The position numbers and the translations under genes are program-made. Positions 7,414 through 14,795 of a DNA stretch of 21,703 nucleotides are shown piece by piece. The notes beneath the pieces are model-generated. The model saw only the letters and a list, made by a program, of their open reading frames with translations. It was not told where the DNA came from and made no database searches. The stretch lies in the NCBI GenBank assembly GCA_050945235.1, contig JBMNSO010000018.1, forward strand, positions 1-21,703. Direction: 5' to 3'. This DNA is from DUOD01 sp050945235 (GTDB taxonomy: Bacteria; Bacillota; Clostridia; DUOD01). Positions within the stretch are counted from its first letter, which is position 1; every line of letters starts with the position of its first letter.

Positions 7414-8788
7414 GGAATACAATACCATTACCGAAGTCGCAGGCCCTTTGATGCTGGTAGAGCAGGTGGAAGGGGTAAAATTTGATGAACTGGTGGAAAT
7501 AGAGCAGGCTGATGGCGAGGTCCGTAGGGGCAGGGTACTGGAAGTTAACAACGACAAGGCCCTGGTCCAGTTGTTCGAAGGGTCCCAGGGTCTTAATATC
7601 TCCAACAGCAAGGCTCGGTTTCTAGGCAGGGGCCTGGAGCTGGGCGTGTCCTTGGATATGCTGGGCAGGGTATTCGACGGTATGGGAAGGCCCAAGGACA
7701 ACGGTCCCAAAATAATACCCGACAAAAGGATGAATATAGAAGGGGAGCCCTTGAACCCTGCGGCCAGGGATTATCCGTCGGAGTTTATCCAAACAGGGAT
7801 ATCCGCCATAGACGGTCTTAATACCCTGGTTAGGGGACAAAAGCTGCCCATCTTCTCGGGGTCGGGGTTGCCCCATGCCCAATTGGCAGCACAGATAGCC
7901 AGGCAGGCCAAGGTGCTGGGTACCGATTCCAAGTTTGCCGTTGTCTTTGGTGCCATTGGTATAACCTTTGAAGAGGCAGAATTCTTTATATCGGATTTCA
8001 GGCGAACCGGTGCCCTGGACAGGTCGGTGCTATTCATAAACCTGGCCGATGACCCGGCCATAGAACGAATAGCCACACCCCGTATGGCCCTCACGGCTGC
8101 CGAGTACCTGGCCTATGAAAAGGAAATGCATGTATTGGTAATACTAACCGATATAACCAATTATGCCGAGGCCTTAAGGGAGATATCGGCCGCCAGGAGA
8201 GAGGTGCCCGGTAGGAGGGGGTATCCCGGGTATATGTACACCGACCTGGCTACCATGTACGAACGGGCCGGCAGGGTGCTGGGCAGCAAAGGCTCCATTA
8301 CCCAGATACCTATTTTGAGTATGCCCGAGGATGACAAGACCCATCCCATCCCTGACCTTACGGGGTACATTACCGAAGGCCAGATTATACTTGGCCGGGA
8401 GCTGCACAGAAAGGGCGTGCTTCCGCCCATAGACGTACTGCCCTCCCTGTCCCGTTTAAAGGATAAGGGTATTGGTGAGGGCAAAACCAGGGAAGACCAT
8501 GCCGATACCATGAACCAGTTGTTCGCTGCCTATGCCAGGGGTAAGGAGGCGAAGGAATTGGCTGTGATATTGGGCGAAGCCGCGTTGACCGATGTGGATA
8601 AGCTATACGCCAAGTTTGCCGACGAATTCGAAAAACGTTACGTGTCCCAGGGCTTTGACGAGGATAGGACCATTGAACAAACCTTAGACCTTGGCTGGGA
8701 GTTATTGTCCATACTGCCCAGAGCAGAGCTCAAGCGAATAAGGGATGAATTTTTGGATAAATATTTACCCAAAAAAGGGGATGCATAG
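7406..8788 (+). CDS. ntpB: V-type ATPase regulatory subunit B
   Basis: A 460-residue non-catalytic head subunit (E. hirae NtpB has 458). The P-loop position reads SGSGLPH (residues 151-157) instead of GxxxxGKT, so the Lys and Thr needed for hydrolysis are absent, as is normal for B. Family segments include QTGISAIDGLNTLVRGQK and GYPGYMYTDLATMYERAGR, the latter at about residues 270-290. B contributes residues to the catalytic sites at the A/B interfaces. The ATG at 7406 overlaps the end of ntpA by 8 nt and follows AAGGGAGG. Three bases separate its stop from ntpD. Confidence 0.97.
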   Translation: MLKEYNTITEVAGPLMLVEQVEGVKFDELVEIEQADGEVRRGRVLEVNNDKALVQLFEGSQGLNISNSKARFLGRGLELGVSLDMLGRVFDGMGRPKDNGPKIIPDKRMNIEGEPLNPAARDYPSEFIQTGISAIDGLNTLVRGQKLPIFSGSGLPHAQLAAQIARQAKVLGTDSKFAVVFGAIGITFEEAEFFISDFRRTGALDRSVLFINLADDPAIERIATPRMALTAAEYLAYEKEMHVLVILTDITNYAEALREISAARREVPGRRGYPGYMYTDLATMYERAGRVLGSKGSITQIPILSMPEDDKTHPIPDLTGYITEGQIILGRELHRKGVLPPIDVLPSLSRLKDKGIGEGKTREDHADTMNQLFAAYARGKEAKELAVILGEAALTDVDKLYAKFADEFEKRYVSQGFDEDRTIEQTLDLGWELLSILPRAELKRIRDEFLDKYLPKKGDA

Positions 8789-8791
8789 CAT

Positions 8792-9433
8792 ATGGCTATT
8801 ATGAGAGTAAACCCCACCAGGATGGAGCTCACCCGTCTAAAGAAAAGGCTTGTGGTGGCTACCAGGGGTCATAAGCTATTAAAGGATAAACGGGATGAGC
8901 TGATGAAAAAGTTCATCGACCTTGTTAAAAGAAATAAAGAGCTTAGGGAACAGGTGGAAGGAGAATTGATAGATGCCTTTGGTAATTTTATGATGGCAAG
9001 GGCGGTTATGTCATCAGAGGTAATGGAAGAAGCACTCATGTATCCCACCCAAAGGATGGACCTTAAGCTCTCCAAAAGAAATATTATGAGCGTAGACGTT
9101 CCAAGGATAGAATTCACCCAGGCTAAGGAGGAAGGCTCATCGCCATATCCCTATGGCTTTGTCAATACCTCCGGAGAACTGGATGGTGCTATTAAAACAT
9201 TGTCCGGTATTTTACCTAGGATGATTGAACTGGCAGAAATGGAAAAAAGCTGTCAATTGATGGCCGAGGAAATAGAAAAGACCCGAAGGCGGGTTAATGC
9301 CCTGGAATATGTCATGATACCCCAACTCACCGAGACCATAAGGTTTATAAAAATGAAACTGGACGAAAATGAAAGGGGTAATCTCACCCGATTAATGAAG
9401 GTCAAGGACATGCTGGAAGAACGGGATGCGTAA
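8792..9433 (+). CDS. ntpD: V-type ATPase subunit D (rotor shaft)
   Basis: A 213-residue, largely helical protein. The N terminus VNPTRMELTRLKKRL and the C-terminal RRVNALEYVMIPQLTETIRFIK are the conserved ends of subunit D, whose two long helices form the shaft inside the A3B3 head. It binds subunit F and sits in the subunit C socket. The ATG at 8792 follows AAAAGGGG across the end of ntpB. It is the last gene of the operon. The additional E. hirae genes ntpH and ntpJ (a K+/Na+ transporter) do not follow here; a terminator does. Confidence 0.95.
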   Translation: MAIMRVNPTRMELTRLKKRLVVATRGHKLLKDKRDELMKKFIDLVKRNKELREQVEGELIDAFGNFMMARAVMSSEVMEEALMYPTQRMDLKLSKRNIMSVDVPRIEFTQAKEEGSSPYPYGFVNTSGELDGAIKTLSGILPRMIELAEMEKSCQLMAEEIEKTRRRVNALEYVMIPQLTETIRFIKMKLDENERGNLTRLMKVKDMLEERDA

Positions 9434-9441
9434 ACCTTTGA

Positions 9442-9480
9442 CCGGCCGGAACCAGACCGAAGATACGGCCCACCGGCCGG
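9442..9480. repeat. CCGGCCGG inverted pair after ntpD
   Basis: CCGGCCGG occurs at 9442-9449 and 9473-9480. The 8-mer is its own complement, so the two copies can pair as an 8-bp GC-only stem around a 23-nt loop, just upstream of the terminator. It could protect the 3' end of the operon mRNA; no function is shown. Confidence 0.4.
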
Positions 9481-9500
9481 ATAATATAAATAAGGATTTA

Positions 9501-9540
9501 AAAAAGGCACTACCGGCGAAAACCCGGCAGTGCCTTTTTT
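9501..9540 (+). terminator. Rho-independent terminator of the V-ATPase operon
   Basis: A long stem pairs AAGGCACTACCGG (9504-9516) with CCGGCAGTGCCTT, with a single A/C mismatch and an 8-nt loop, and is followed by a run of six T. The A-tract before the stem could let it work in both directions. Confidence 0.93.
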
Positions 9541-9554
9541 AAATAGCCCCTGCC

Positions 9555-9583
9555 TTGACAAAGGATGCCGGATAAACTAAAAT
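9555..9583 (+). promoter_or_regulatory. Sigma-A promoter of the acyl-CoA synthetase gene
   Basis: TTGACA at 9555-9560, a 17-nt spacer, and TAAAAT (5 of 6) at 9578-9583. It lies between the V-ATPase terminator and the ligase gene, about 40 nt before its start. It is among the strongest promoter matches in the window. Confidence 0.78.
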
Positions 9584-9611
9584 ATTTTATGTAAATGTAG
9601 AACGGTAGAAT

Positions 9612-9617
9612 GGAGGA
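9612..9617 (+). promoter_or_regulatory. Ribosome binding site deciding the acyl-CoA synthetase start
   Basis: GGAGGA is 7 nt before ATG 9625. It overlaps the other in-frame ATG at 9610, which has no good site of its own, so 9625 is preferred. Confidence 0.65.
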
Positions 9618-9624
9618 CATTATC

Positions 9625-11244
9625 ATGCCAATCACACAGGTGCTTTCTAAAAATGCACAGCTATATCCCAACGAGGTCAGCTTGGTGGAACGTCAGCCCG
9701 CGATTGACAGCCGAAGGGAAATTACATGGCTGGAGTTTGAAAACCAATCCAATAAAATCGCAAATGCCTTAATTGAATACGGGGTAAAAAAGGGAGACAG
9801 GGTTGTACTCTTGTTGATGAACAGCCTTGAATGGTTGCCCTGTTACTTTGGGGTTCTAAAAACCGGTGCTTTGGCGGTGCCGTTAAATTTTAGATTTACT
9901 GCGGAAGAAATAAAGAAATGCACGGCTGTTGCACAACCCAAAGTTTTTATTTACGGTCCCGAATTTTGTGATAGGATCGCTCAAATAAGGAATGATCTTG
10001 ATTATATAGATAAATTCATTTTTGTTGAACAGGGATTTGACATTAACTATCTTGACTGTAGCAAATTAAATAAAGATATAGCTTCAAATCGTCCTGATGG
10101 TTATGTAACCTATGCAGATTTGGTTGAGAAATATCCGTCCGATGCACCTGATATACAAATCACCGATGATGATGATGCGGCCTTGTATTTCACGTCAGGT
10201 ACCACGGGCATGCCCAAGCCCATCATTTTAACCCATAACAATCTCATGTCGGCGTGCATTACTGAGCATAAGCACCATCATCAGACCCATGATGATAATT
10301 TCCTGTGCATCCCGCCTTTGTACCATACAGGTGCCAAGATGCACTGGTTTGGCAACCTGCTTGTAGGTGCCAAGGCCGTTATATTAAAGGGCGTTAATCC
10401 TAAATGGATCCTGGAGGCGGTGTCCCAGGAAAAAGTAACGATTGTATGGCTTTTGGTGCCCTGGGCCCAAGACATCCTCGATGCGGTCGAAAGGGGAGAG
10501 ATAAACCTGGATGATTATGAGATAAGTCAATGGAGGCTTATGCATATCGGAGCTCAGCCGGTGCCGCCCAGTATGATAAAACGGTGGAAGGAATACTTCC
10601 CAGGCCAAATGTATGATACCAACTATGGCCTGAGCGAGTCCACCGGTCCCGGTTGCGTTCACCTGGGGATTGAAAATATCCATAAAGTCGGTGCCATAGG
10701 CGTACCGGGATTTGGCTGGCAGGCCATGGTGGTGGACAGTCTTGGCAACCCCGTTCCCGATGATACCGTAGGCGAACTAATCGTGAAGGGGCCGGGTGTT
10801 ATGAAGGGTTACTACAAAAACCCGCAGGCCACTGCCGAAGTATTAAGAAACGGCTGGCTTTATACCGGTGATATGGCCAAGAAGGATGCGGAAGGGTTTA
10901 TATACTTGGTTGACAGGAAAAAGGATGTGGTCATTTCAGGAGGAGAGAATATATTTCCTGTGGAAATAGAAAATTTTCTTTTAACCCATAATGACATAAA
11001 AGACAGCGCGGTTATAGGAATGCCGGATAGAAGGCTGGGGGAAATCCCGGTGGCTGTTATAGAGCTTAAAACCGGAAGGAACCTTACAAAGGAGATGGTT
11101 GCTGATTTTTGTAGGGCCTTGCCCAGGTACAAAAGACCCAGAATAATAATCTTTGATAAAGTTCCTAGAAATGCAACGGGGAAAATTGAAAAACCAAAAC
11201 TTAGAAAGAAATGGTGTCAGGGTACAGGGGCATTATATGCCTAA
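9625..11244 (+). CDS. AMP-dependent acyl-CoA synthetase / ligase (ANL family)
   Basis: A 539-residue enzyme of the adenylate-forming (ANL) superfamily, which activates a carboxylic acid with ATP and transfers it to CoA. Core motifs are in order: the phosphate loop TSGTTGMPK at about 190-198, NYGLSEST at about 333-340, YTGDMA at about 413, DRKKDVVISGGENIFPVEIE after it, and the C-terminal ATGKIEK with the adenylation lysine near residue 520. The layout fits medium/long-chain fatty acyl-CoA or aryl-CoA ligases, but the substrate cannot be read from sequence. It is a single-gene unit with its own promoter (9555-9583) and terminator, and no beta-oxidation genes beside it. A local EHKHHHQTH run near residue 215 is unusual. 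An in-frame ATG at 9610 would add five residues. Confidence 0.93.
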   Translation: MPITQVLSKNAQLYPNEVSLVERQPAIDSRREITWLEFENQSNKIANALIEYGVKKGDRVVLLLMNSLEWLPCYFGVLKTGALAVPLNFRFTAEEIKKCTAVAQPKVFIYGPEFCDRIAQIRNDLDYIDKFIFVEQGFDINYLDCSKLNKDIASNRPDGYVTYADLVEKYPSDAPDIQITDDDDAALYFTSGTTGMPKPIILTHNNLMSACITEHKHHHQTHDDNFLCIPPLYHTGAKMHWFGNLLVGAKAVILKGVNPKWILEAVSQEKVTIVWLLVPWAQDILDAVERGEINLDDYEISQWRLMHIGAQPVPPSMIKRWKEYFPGQMYDTNYGLSESTGPGCVHLGIENIHKVGAIGVPGFGWQAMVVDSLGNPVPDDTVGELIVKGPGVMKGYYKNPQATAEVLRNGWLYTGDMAKKDAEGFIYLVDRKKDVVISGGENIFPVEIENFLLTHNDIKDSAVIGMPDRRLGEIPVAVIELKTGRNLTKEMVADFCRALPRYKRPRIIIFDKVPRNATGKIEKPKLRKKWCQGTGALYA

Positions 11245-11308
11245 TGTGATCCGTTGTACGCTTTAATGTAAGAAAACAAAAAAATGGGTAAAATACCTTA
11301 CAATGAAC

Positions 11309-11344
11309 TTAACGCCAATCATTTATTATGGTTGGTGTTTTTTT
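11309..11344 (+). terminator. Rho-independent terminator after the acyl-CoA synthetase gene
   Basis: AACGCCAATCAT (11311-11322) pairs with ATGGTTGGTGTT using two G-T wobbles around a short AT loop, followed by seven T. It separates the ligase gene from the ywmB-like gene. I saw no convincing promoter in the roughly 100 nt that follow. Confidence 0.85.
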
Positions 11345-11447
11345 ATGGTATGCCCGGCATGGCAAACTAAAACTGGGCTTTCCCAAGTAAGGGTGTGAGT
11401 ATAAGAAATATTATAAAAGTCAATAATTAAGAAAGGGAGGGAAGACC

Positions 11448-12248
11448 ATGAAAAAAATTGCCATGTCAATATTTATTGCAATCATTGTATTTCTATTATT
11501 ACATACCCATGGAATCAATAACCAGGCAGCGGTACAGAATAGTACCTGTGGCTATGGATCCTTTAGCCGGGATGTGGATCTATTGATGGATACCGTCGAC
11601 CATATGCAGGCCGATATCGTAGGCTGCAATATAAACCTTTGGGCCAGGTTAAATGACCAATTTACAGACATTGAAGGTTTACGGCAGTTTATTGATGTAG
11701 CTGTTACCGGCTTAGGTTGCCTGGAAAATAGTTATGATACCCAGATTACCAATGAAAAAGGTTTCCGGCAGATTGCGGTGAAGGGCAATAGTGAGGAGGG
11801 CTGCAGGGTAGATATAGTCTGCCAAAGTCTTAAATACCGGGACCACAATTACCGGTTGCTGGAAGAGACCTACCTAGTGGTGGATATTTACGGTGATGAG
11901 GGCTGTAGAGGTTTGGAGAAGGTGATACGGGGCGGGTACTCAGGCTTTAGCCATTTTGGGGTAGATCCTAAGGCATCGGCCTGTGTGATCGGCGCCTATG
12001 ACGGAGAACTCAGTCATAGGGACAGGGCTGACATTGTAGATGGGGTACTGGAAAAACTTGGGGGAGAAAAAATCGAAGGCATAAAGGACAATGGGTTATT
12101 AAGTATAACCGGGTATACGCCGTCCATTAATACCTGCCTGCCTGTTGAAGGTGGCAGGATAAATATTAACATTGCTTTAAGGTACAACCAATGGCAGGGT
12201 AAAACGTATATGTGGTTGGGGTTGCCTGTAATTTGTATTCCCTACTAA
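11448..12248 (+). CDS. ywmB: YwmB-like secreted protein of unknown function
   Basis: A 266-residue protein with an N-terminal hydrophobic segment at residues 4-18 (KIAMSIFIAIIVFLLL) acting as signal peptide or membrane anchor. The rest is an extracytoplasmic domain with no catalytic motif I recognise. It has several cysteines (such as GCRVDIVC and GDEGCRG) that could form disulfides. Position directly before murA and spoIID matches B. subtilis ywmB-murAA-spoIID. Length and the repeated alpha/beta character (two related halves) fit the YwmB family, whose fold is described as TATA-box-binding-protein-like. The role is unknown; the location suggests cell-envelope or sporulation work. GAAAGGGAGGG at 11430-11440 precedes ATG 11448. 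The symbol rests mostly on synteny. Confidence 0.72.
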   Translation: MKKIAMSIFIAIIVFLLLHTHGINNQAAVQNSTCGYGSFSRDVDLLMDTVDHMQADIVGCNINLWARLNDQFTDIEGLRQFIDVAVTGLGCLENSYDTQITNEKGFRQIAVKGNSEEGCRVDIVCQSLKYRDHNYRLLEETYLVVDIYGDEGCRGLEKVIRGGYSGFSHFGVDPKASACVIGAYDGELSHRDRADIVDGVLEKLGGEKIEGIKDNGLLSITGYTPSINTCLPVEGGRININIALRYNQWQGKTYMWLGLPVICIPY

Positions 12249-12336
12249 ACCTCTTTTTTGGTGTATTTATGTGGGTAACAATATACGAGCAATAAAAATA
12301 AAATAACTTATGGAAATAAATATATTTACAGGTTTT

Positions 12337-12344
12337 GAAGGAGG
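12337..12344 (+). promoter_or_regulatory. Ribosome binding site deciding the murA TTG start
   Basis: GAAGGAGG lies 7 nt before TTG 12352. The in-frame ATG at 12310 would put this site inside the coding region and add 14 residues not typical of MurA. Confidence 0.75.
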
Positions 12345-12351
12345 ATATACA

Positions 12352-13599
12352 TTGGCAAGGCTCATTGTAAGACAGAGTCCCCCACTTTCCGGCAGGGTAA
12401 AGATTAGCGGTTCCAAGAACTCTGTCTTGCCCATTATTACGGCATCGTTGTTATCCGACGGCCTTAGCGTTATAGACGATATCCCTGCTTTGGAGGACGT
12501 TAACGTAATATGTGACGTACTTAATAATTTTGGTGTGAGGACTGAGAGAAAGAATTCGAAATTATTTATTGATGTTAAGGATATAACCAGTTATCAAGCA
12601 CCCTATGAGTTAGTCAGAAAAATGAGGGCATCCTTTCTAGTCATGGGTCCGTTGCTGGCCAGGCTTGGAAGGGTTAAGATATCACTACCCGGTGGCTGCG
12701 CCATTGGTACCCGGCCTATCGACCTGCACCTTAAAGCCCTTAGGGCACTAGGGGCGGAAATTTCCTTGGGTTATGGCTACATAGAGGCTACCACCCGGGG
12801 TTTGAAGGGCAGCCGTATATACTTGGATTTTCCCAGTGTAGGGGCTACAGAAAACGCTATCATGTCCGCTGCGCTGGCCGATGGGCTGACCATTATCGAA
12901 AATGCCGCCGAAGAGCCGGAGATAATCGACTTGGCAAATTTCATAAATTCCATGGGAGGAAACGTTAGAGGTGCAGGTACCGATACTATAAAAATCGAAG
13001 GGGTGCCTCAGCTAAAGGGTACCACCCATGCGGTGATACCGGATAGGATAGAAGCCGGTACCTTTATGGTAGCCACCGCAATGAACGGCGGGGATGTTAC
13101 ACTGGAAAACGTTATAATTGACCACTTAAAACCGGTAGAGGCTAAGCTGAAGGAGGCAGGGGTACAGATTACGGAAGTTCCTGGTGGGATAAGGGTGGTA
13201 TGCAATAGGCGGGCAAAGGCAGTGGATATAAAGACATTGCCCTATCCCGGTTTTCCGACGGATATGCAGGCCCAGATGATGGCATTGTTAAGCATTGCCA
13301 AGGGTACCAGCATAATAATTGAAACCATATTTGAAAACAGGTTTATGCATGTGGCGGAATTGAAAAGGATGGGTGCAAACATCAAGATAGAGGGCAGAAG
13401 CGCAGTGATAGAGGGCACAAGAAAGCTAACAGGCACCCATATCCAGGCCACCGATCTCAGGGCCGGTGCCGCCCTTATACTGGCGGGCTTAAAGGCAGAG
13501 GGTGAAACGGTAATAAGCAATGTATACCACATTGACAGGGGGTATGAGCAGATAGAAAAAAAACTGTCCGGCCTAGGCGCATTAATAAGGAGAGAGTAG
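12352..13599 (+). CDS. murA: UDP-N-acetylglucosamine 1-carboxyvinyltransferase (MurA)
   Basis: A 415-residue enzyme for the first committed step of peptidoglycan synthesis: it transfers enolpyruvyl from PEP to UDP-GlcNAc in the cytoplasm. K22 and N23 in GSKNSVLP match the conserved substrate-binding pair. The catalytic cysteine is C116 in LPGGCAIGTRPIDLH, so a fosfomycin-sensitive type is expected. The two-domain inside-out barrel repeats are of full length. The start is TTG 12352. It lies about 100 nt after the ywmB-like gene and 78 nt before spoIID, as for murAA in B. subtilis. Clostridia often carry a second murA, not in this window. Confidence 0.97.
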   Translation: MARLIVRQSPPLSGRVKISGSKNSVLPIITASLLSDGLSVIDDIPALEDVNVICDVLNNFGVRTERKNSKLFIDVKDITSYQAPYELVRKMRASFLVMGPLLARLGRVKISLPGGCAIGTRPIDLHLKALRALGAEISLGYGYIEATTRGLKGSRIYLDFPSVGATENAIMSAALADGLTIIENAAEEPEIIDLANFINSMGGNVRGAGTDTIKIEGVPQLKGTTHAVIPDRIEAGTFMVATAMNGGDVTLENVIIDHLKPVEAKLKEAGVQITEVPGGIRVVCNRRAKAVDIKTLPYPGFPTDMQAQMMALLSIAKGTSIIIETIFENRFMHVAELKRMGANIKIEGRSAVIEGTRKLTGTHIQATDLRAGAALILAGLKAEGETVISNVYHIDRGYEQIEKKLSGLGALIRRE

Positions 13600-13613
13600 G
13601 TCGCGGGAAAAGG

Positions 13614-13642
13614 TAATAATATTTTTATATCCGTCATAATTA
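13614..13642 (+). promoter_or_regulatory. Possible sigma-E promoter of spoIID
   Basis: TAATAAT at 13614-13620 (6 of 7 to the sigma-E -35 KMATATT), a 14-nt spacer, then CATAATTA at 13635-13642. The latter keeps only the CATA core of the -10 CATACAnT. B. subtilis spoIID is under sigma-E, which makes the site plausible. The region is AT-rich, so the match is suggestive only. Confidence 0.38.
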
Positions 13643-13677
13643 TGATAGATAGATAAAAAAACAAAGGAGGGGATCCG

Positions 13678-14697
13678 ATGAAATGGTTAATAAATATTGT
13701 GTTGGTCATGATAATTATAATCATAATTTTCCCCATGATTATCATAAGAAGCTGCAGCATCTCCGTTAAGGATGAAGTATCGTCAAACAAGCCCATAGAG
13801 GATTTACACATTGACAATGGGCATCAGGATATGGAGGTTAATCTTTACATAGCATCACAAAACAGTATGGAAAGGCTGCCGTTGGAAGAGTATGTTATCG
13901 GTGTAGTTGCAGCCGAGATGCCAGCGGCCTTTGAACTGGAGGCGCTAAAGGCCCAGGCTGTGGTAGCCAGGACCTATGTGAGCAATAGACTGCTGCGGTT
14001 GGGTAAGACAGGCTGTTCCGAGTATCCATCGGCTGATGTCTGTGACCGGTCCGATCATTGCCAGGCTTGGATAGATCAAAAAGCCATGGAAGAAAAGTGG
14101 GGCAAAATCAACTATTACAAGTATATTAGGAAGATTACCACCGCTGTGGAGGAAACCGCAGGTTTAATACTAATATACGACAATGCTCCCATTGAAGCGG
14201 TGTTTCATTCAACCAGCGGCGGTAAGACCGAGAATTCGGAAGATGTATGGAATGAGGCACTGCCCTATTTAAGAAGTGTTGTAAGCGATGGTGAGGAAAA
14301 TGCTCCGAAGTTTACCGATACAAAAACCTATACCGTTTCAGACTTTATATCGATTTTGGAAATGAGGTACCCTTCAATAGATATCGACAAAAAGAATCTC
14401 AAGGAAAGTATTCGGTTAGGAGAGATTACCGAGGGCGGGAGGGTGAAGGATCTGACTATCGGGAATATTACCATGGAAGGAACCGAGTTTAGGGAACTGT
14501 TCAACCTAAATTCCACCAATTTCAAGATTAAAGTGAAAGGCAGCGAAGTTGTAATAAATACCATAGGCTACGGCCATGGTGTGGGGATGAGCCAGTACGG
14601 TGCTAACAGCATGGCGGAGAAGGGCAGTTCATACATAGAAATATTGCAGCATTATTACCAGGGCGTGGACATTGTACCAATTGAGGAAATATACTGA
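13678..14697 (+). CDS. spoIID: Stage II sporulation protein D (SpoIID, lytic transglycosylase)
   Basis: A 339-residue membrane-anchored enzyme that cleaves peptidoglycan glycan strands during engulfment of the forespore, made in the mother cell together with SpoIIM and SpoIIP. Residues 4-23 are a very hydrophobic Ile-rich anchor. The SpoIID domain begins near VNLYIAS, and the likely catalytic glutamate is E80 in GVVAAEMPAAFE (E88 in B. subtilis). KAQAVVARTY and YGHGVGMSQYGANSMAE are further family hallmarks. C122 and C128 in ADVCDRSDHCQAW sit six residues apart, like the zinc-site cysteines of clostridial SpoIID. AAAGGAGGGG precedes ATG 13678. SpoIIM and SpoIIP are not in this window. Confidence 0.96.
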   Translation: MKWLINIVLVMIIIIIIFPMIIIRSCSISVKDEVSSNKPIEDLHIDNGHQDMEVNLYIASQNSMERLPLEEYVIGVVAAEMPAAFELEALKAQAVVARTYVSNRLLRLGKTGCSEYPSADVCDRSDHCQAWIDQKAMEEKWGKINYYKYIRKITTAVEETAGLILIYDNAPIEAVFHSTSGGKTENSEDVWNEALPYLRSVVSDGEENAPKFTDTKTYTVSDFISILEMRYPSIDIDKKNLKESIRLGEITEGGRVKDLTIGNITMEGTEFRELFNLNSTNFKIKVKGSEVVINTIGYGHGVGMSQYGANSMAEKGSSYIEILQHYYQGVDIVPIEEIY

Positions 14698-14720
14698 TCC
14701 TGGTCATAGAGTAGATATAA

Positions 14721-14764
14721 AAAATAGAAAAAAATACAGATATATCTGTATTTTTTTCTATTTT
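14721..14764. terminator. 44-bp perfect palindrome; likely bidirectional terminator between spoIID and spoIIQ
   Basis: Positions 14721-14742 and 14743-14764 are exact reverse complements, giving 22-bp arms with no mismatch around ATATAT. The 3' arm carries a seven-T run and a final TTTT, like an intrinsic terminator. The inner stem is AATACAGATATATCTGTATT. It ends only 18 nt before the ribosome binding site of the next gene, so it could also act as an attenuator or protein-binding site. Confidence 0.7.
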
Positions 14765-14781
14765 ATGGACAGAATTATACC

Positions 14782-14787
14782 AGGAGG
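14782..14787 (+). promoter_or_regulatory. Ribosome binding site deciding the spoIIQ-like GTG start
   Basis: AGGAGG lies 8 nt before GTG 14796. The earlier in-frame GTG at 14787 overlaps this site and cannot be served by it. Confidence 0.8.
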
Positions 14788-14795
14788 TGTTTAGG

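Noticed and set aside
9625..11244. Acyl-CoA synthetase gene as a recent horizontal transfer
   Set aside because: Its Arg and Ile codon choice (AGG, ATA frequent) looks like the neighbours, and no repeats, integrase or tRNA flank it.
12258..12287. Possible promoter before murA (TTGGTG / TATACG)
   Set aside because: Only 3 of 6 and 4 of 6 matches with an 18-nt spacer; indistinguishable from background in this AT-rich gap.
14646..14676. Possible sigma-F promoter for spoIIQ inside spoIID (GGACATTGTA at 14667)
   Set aside because: The -10 has one mismatch and the -35 position (GCAGC) matches GYWTA at only three of five bases; it also lies upstream of the palindrome.
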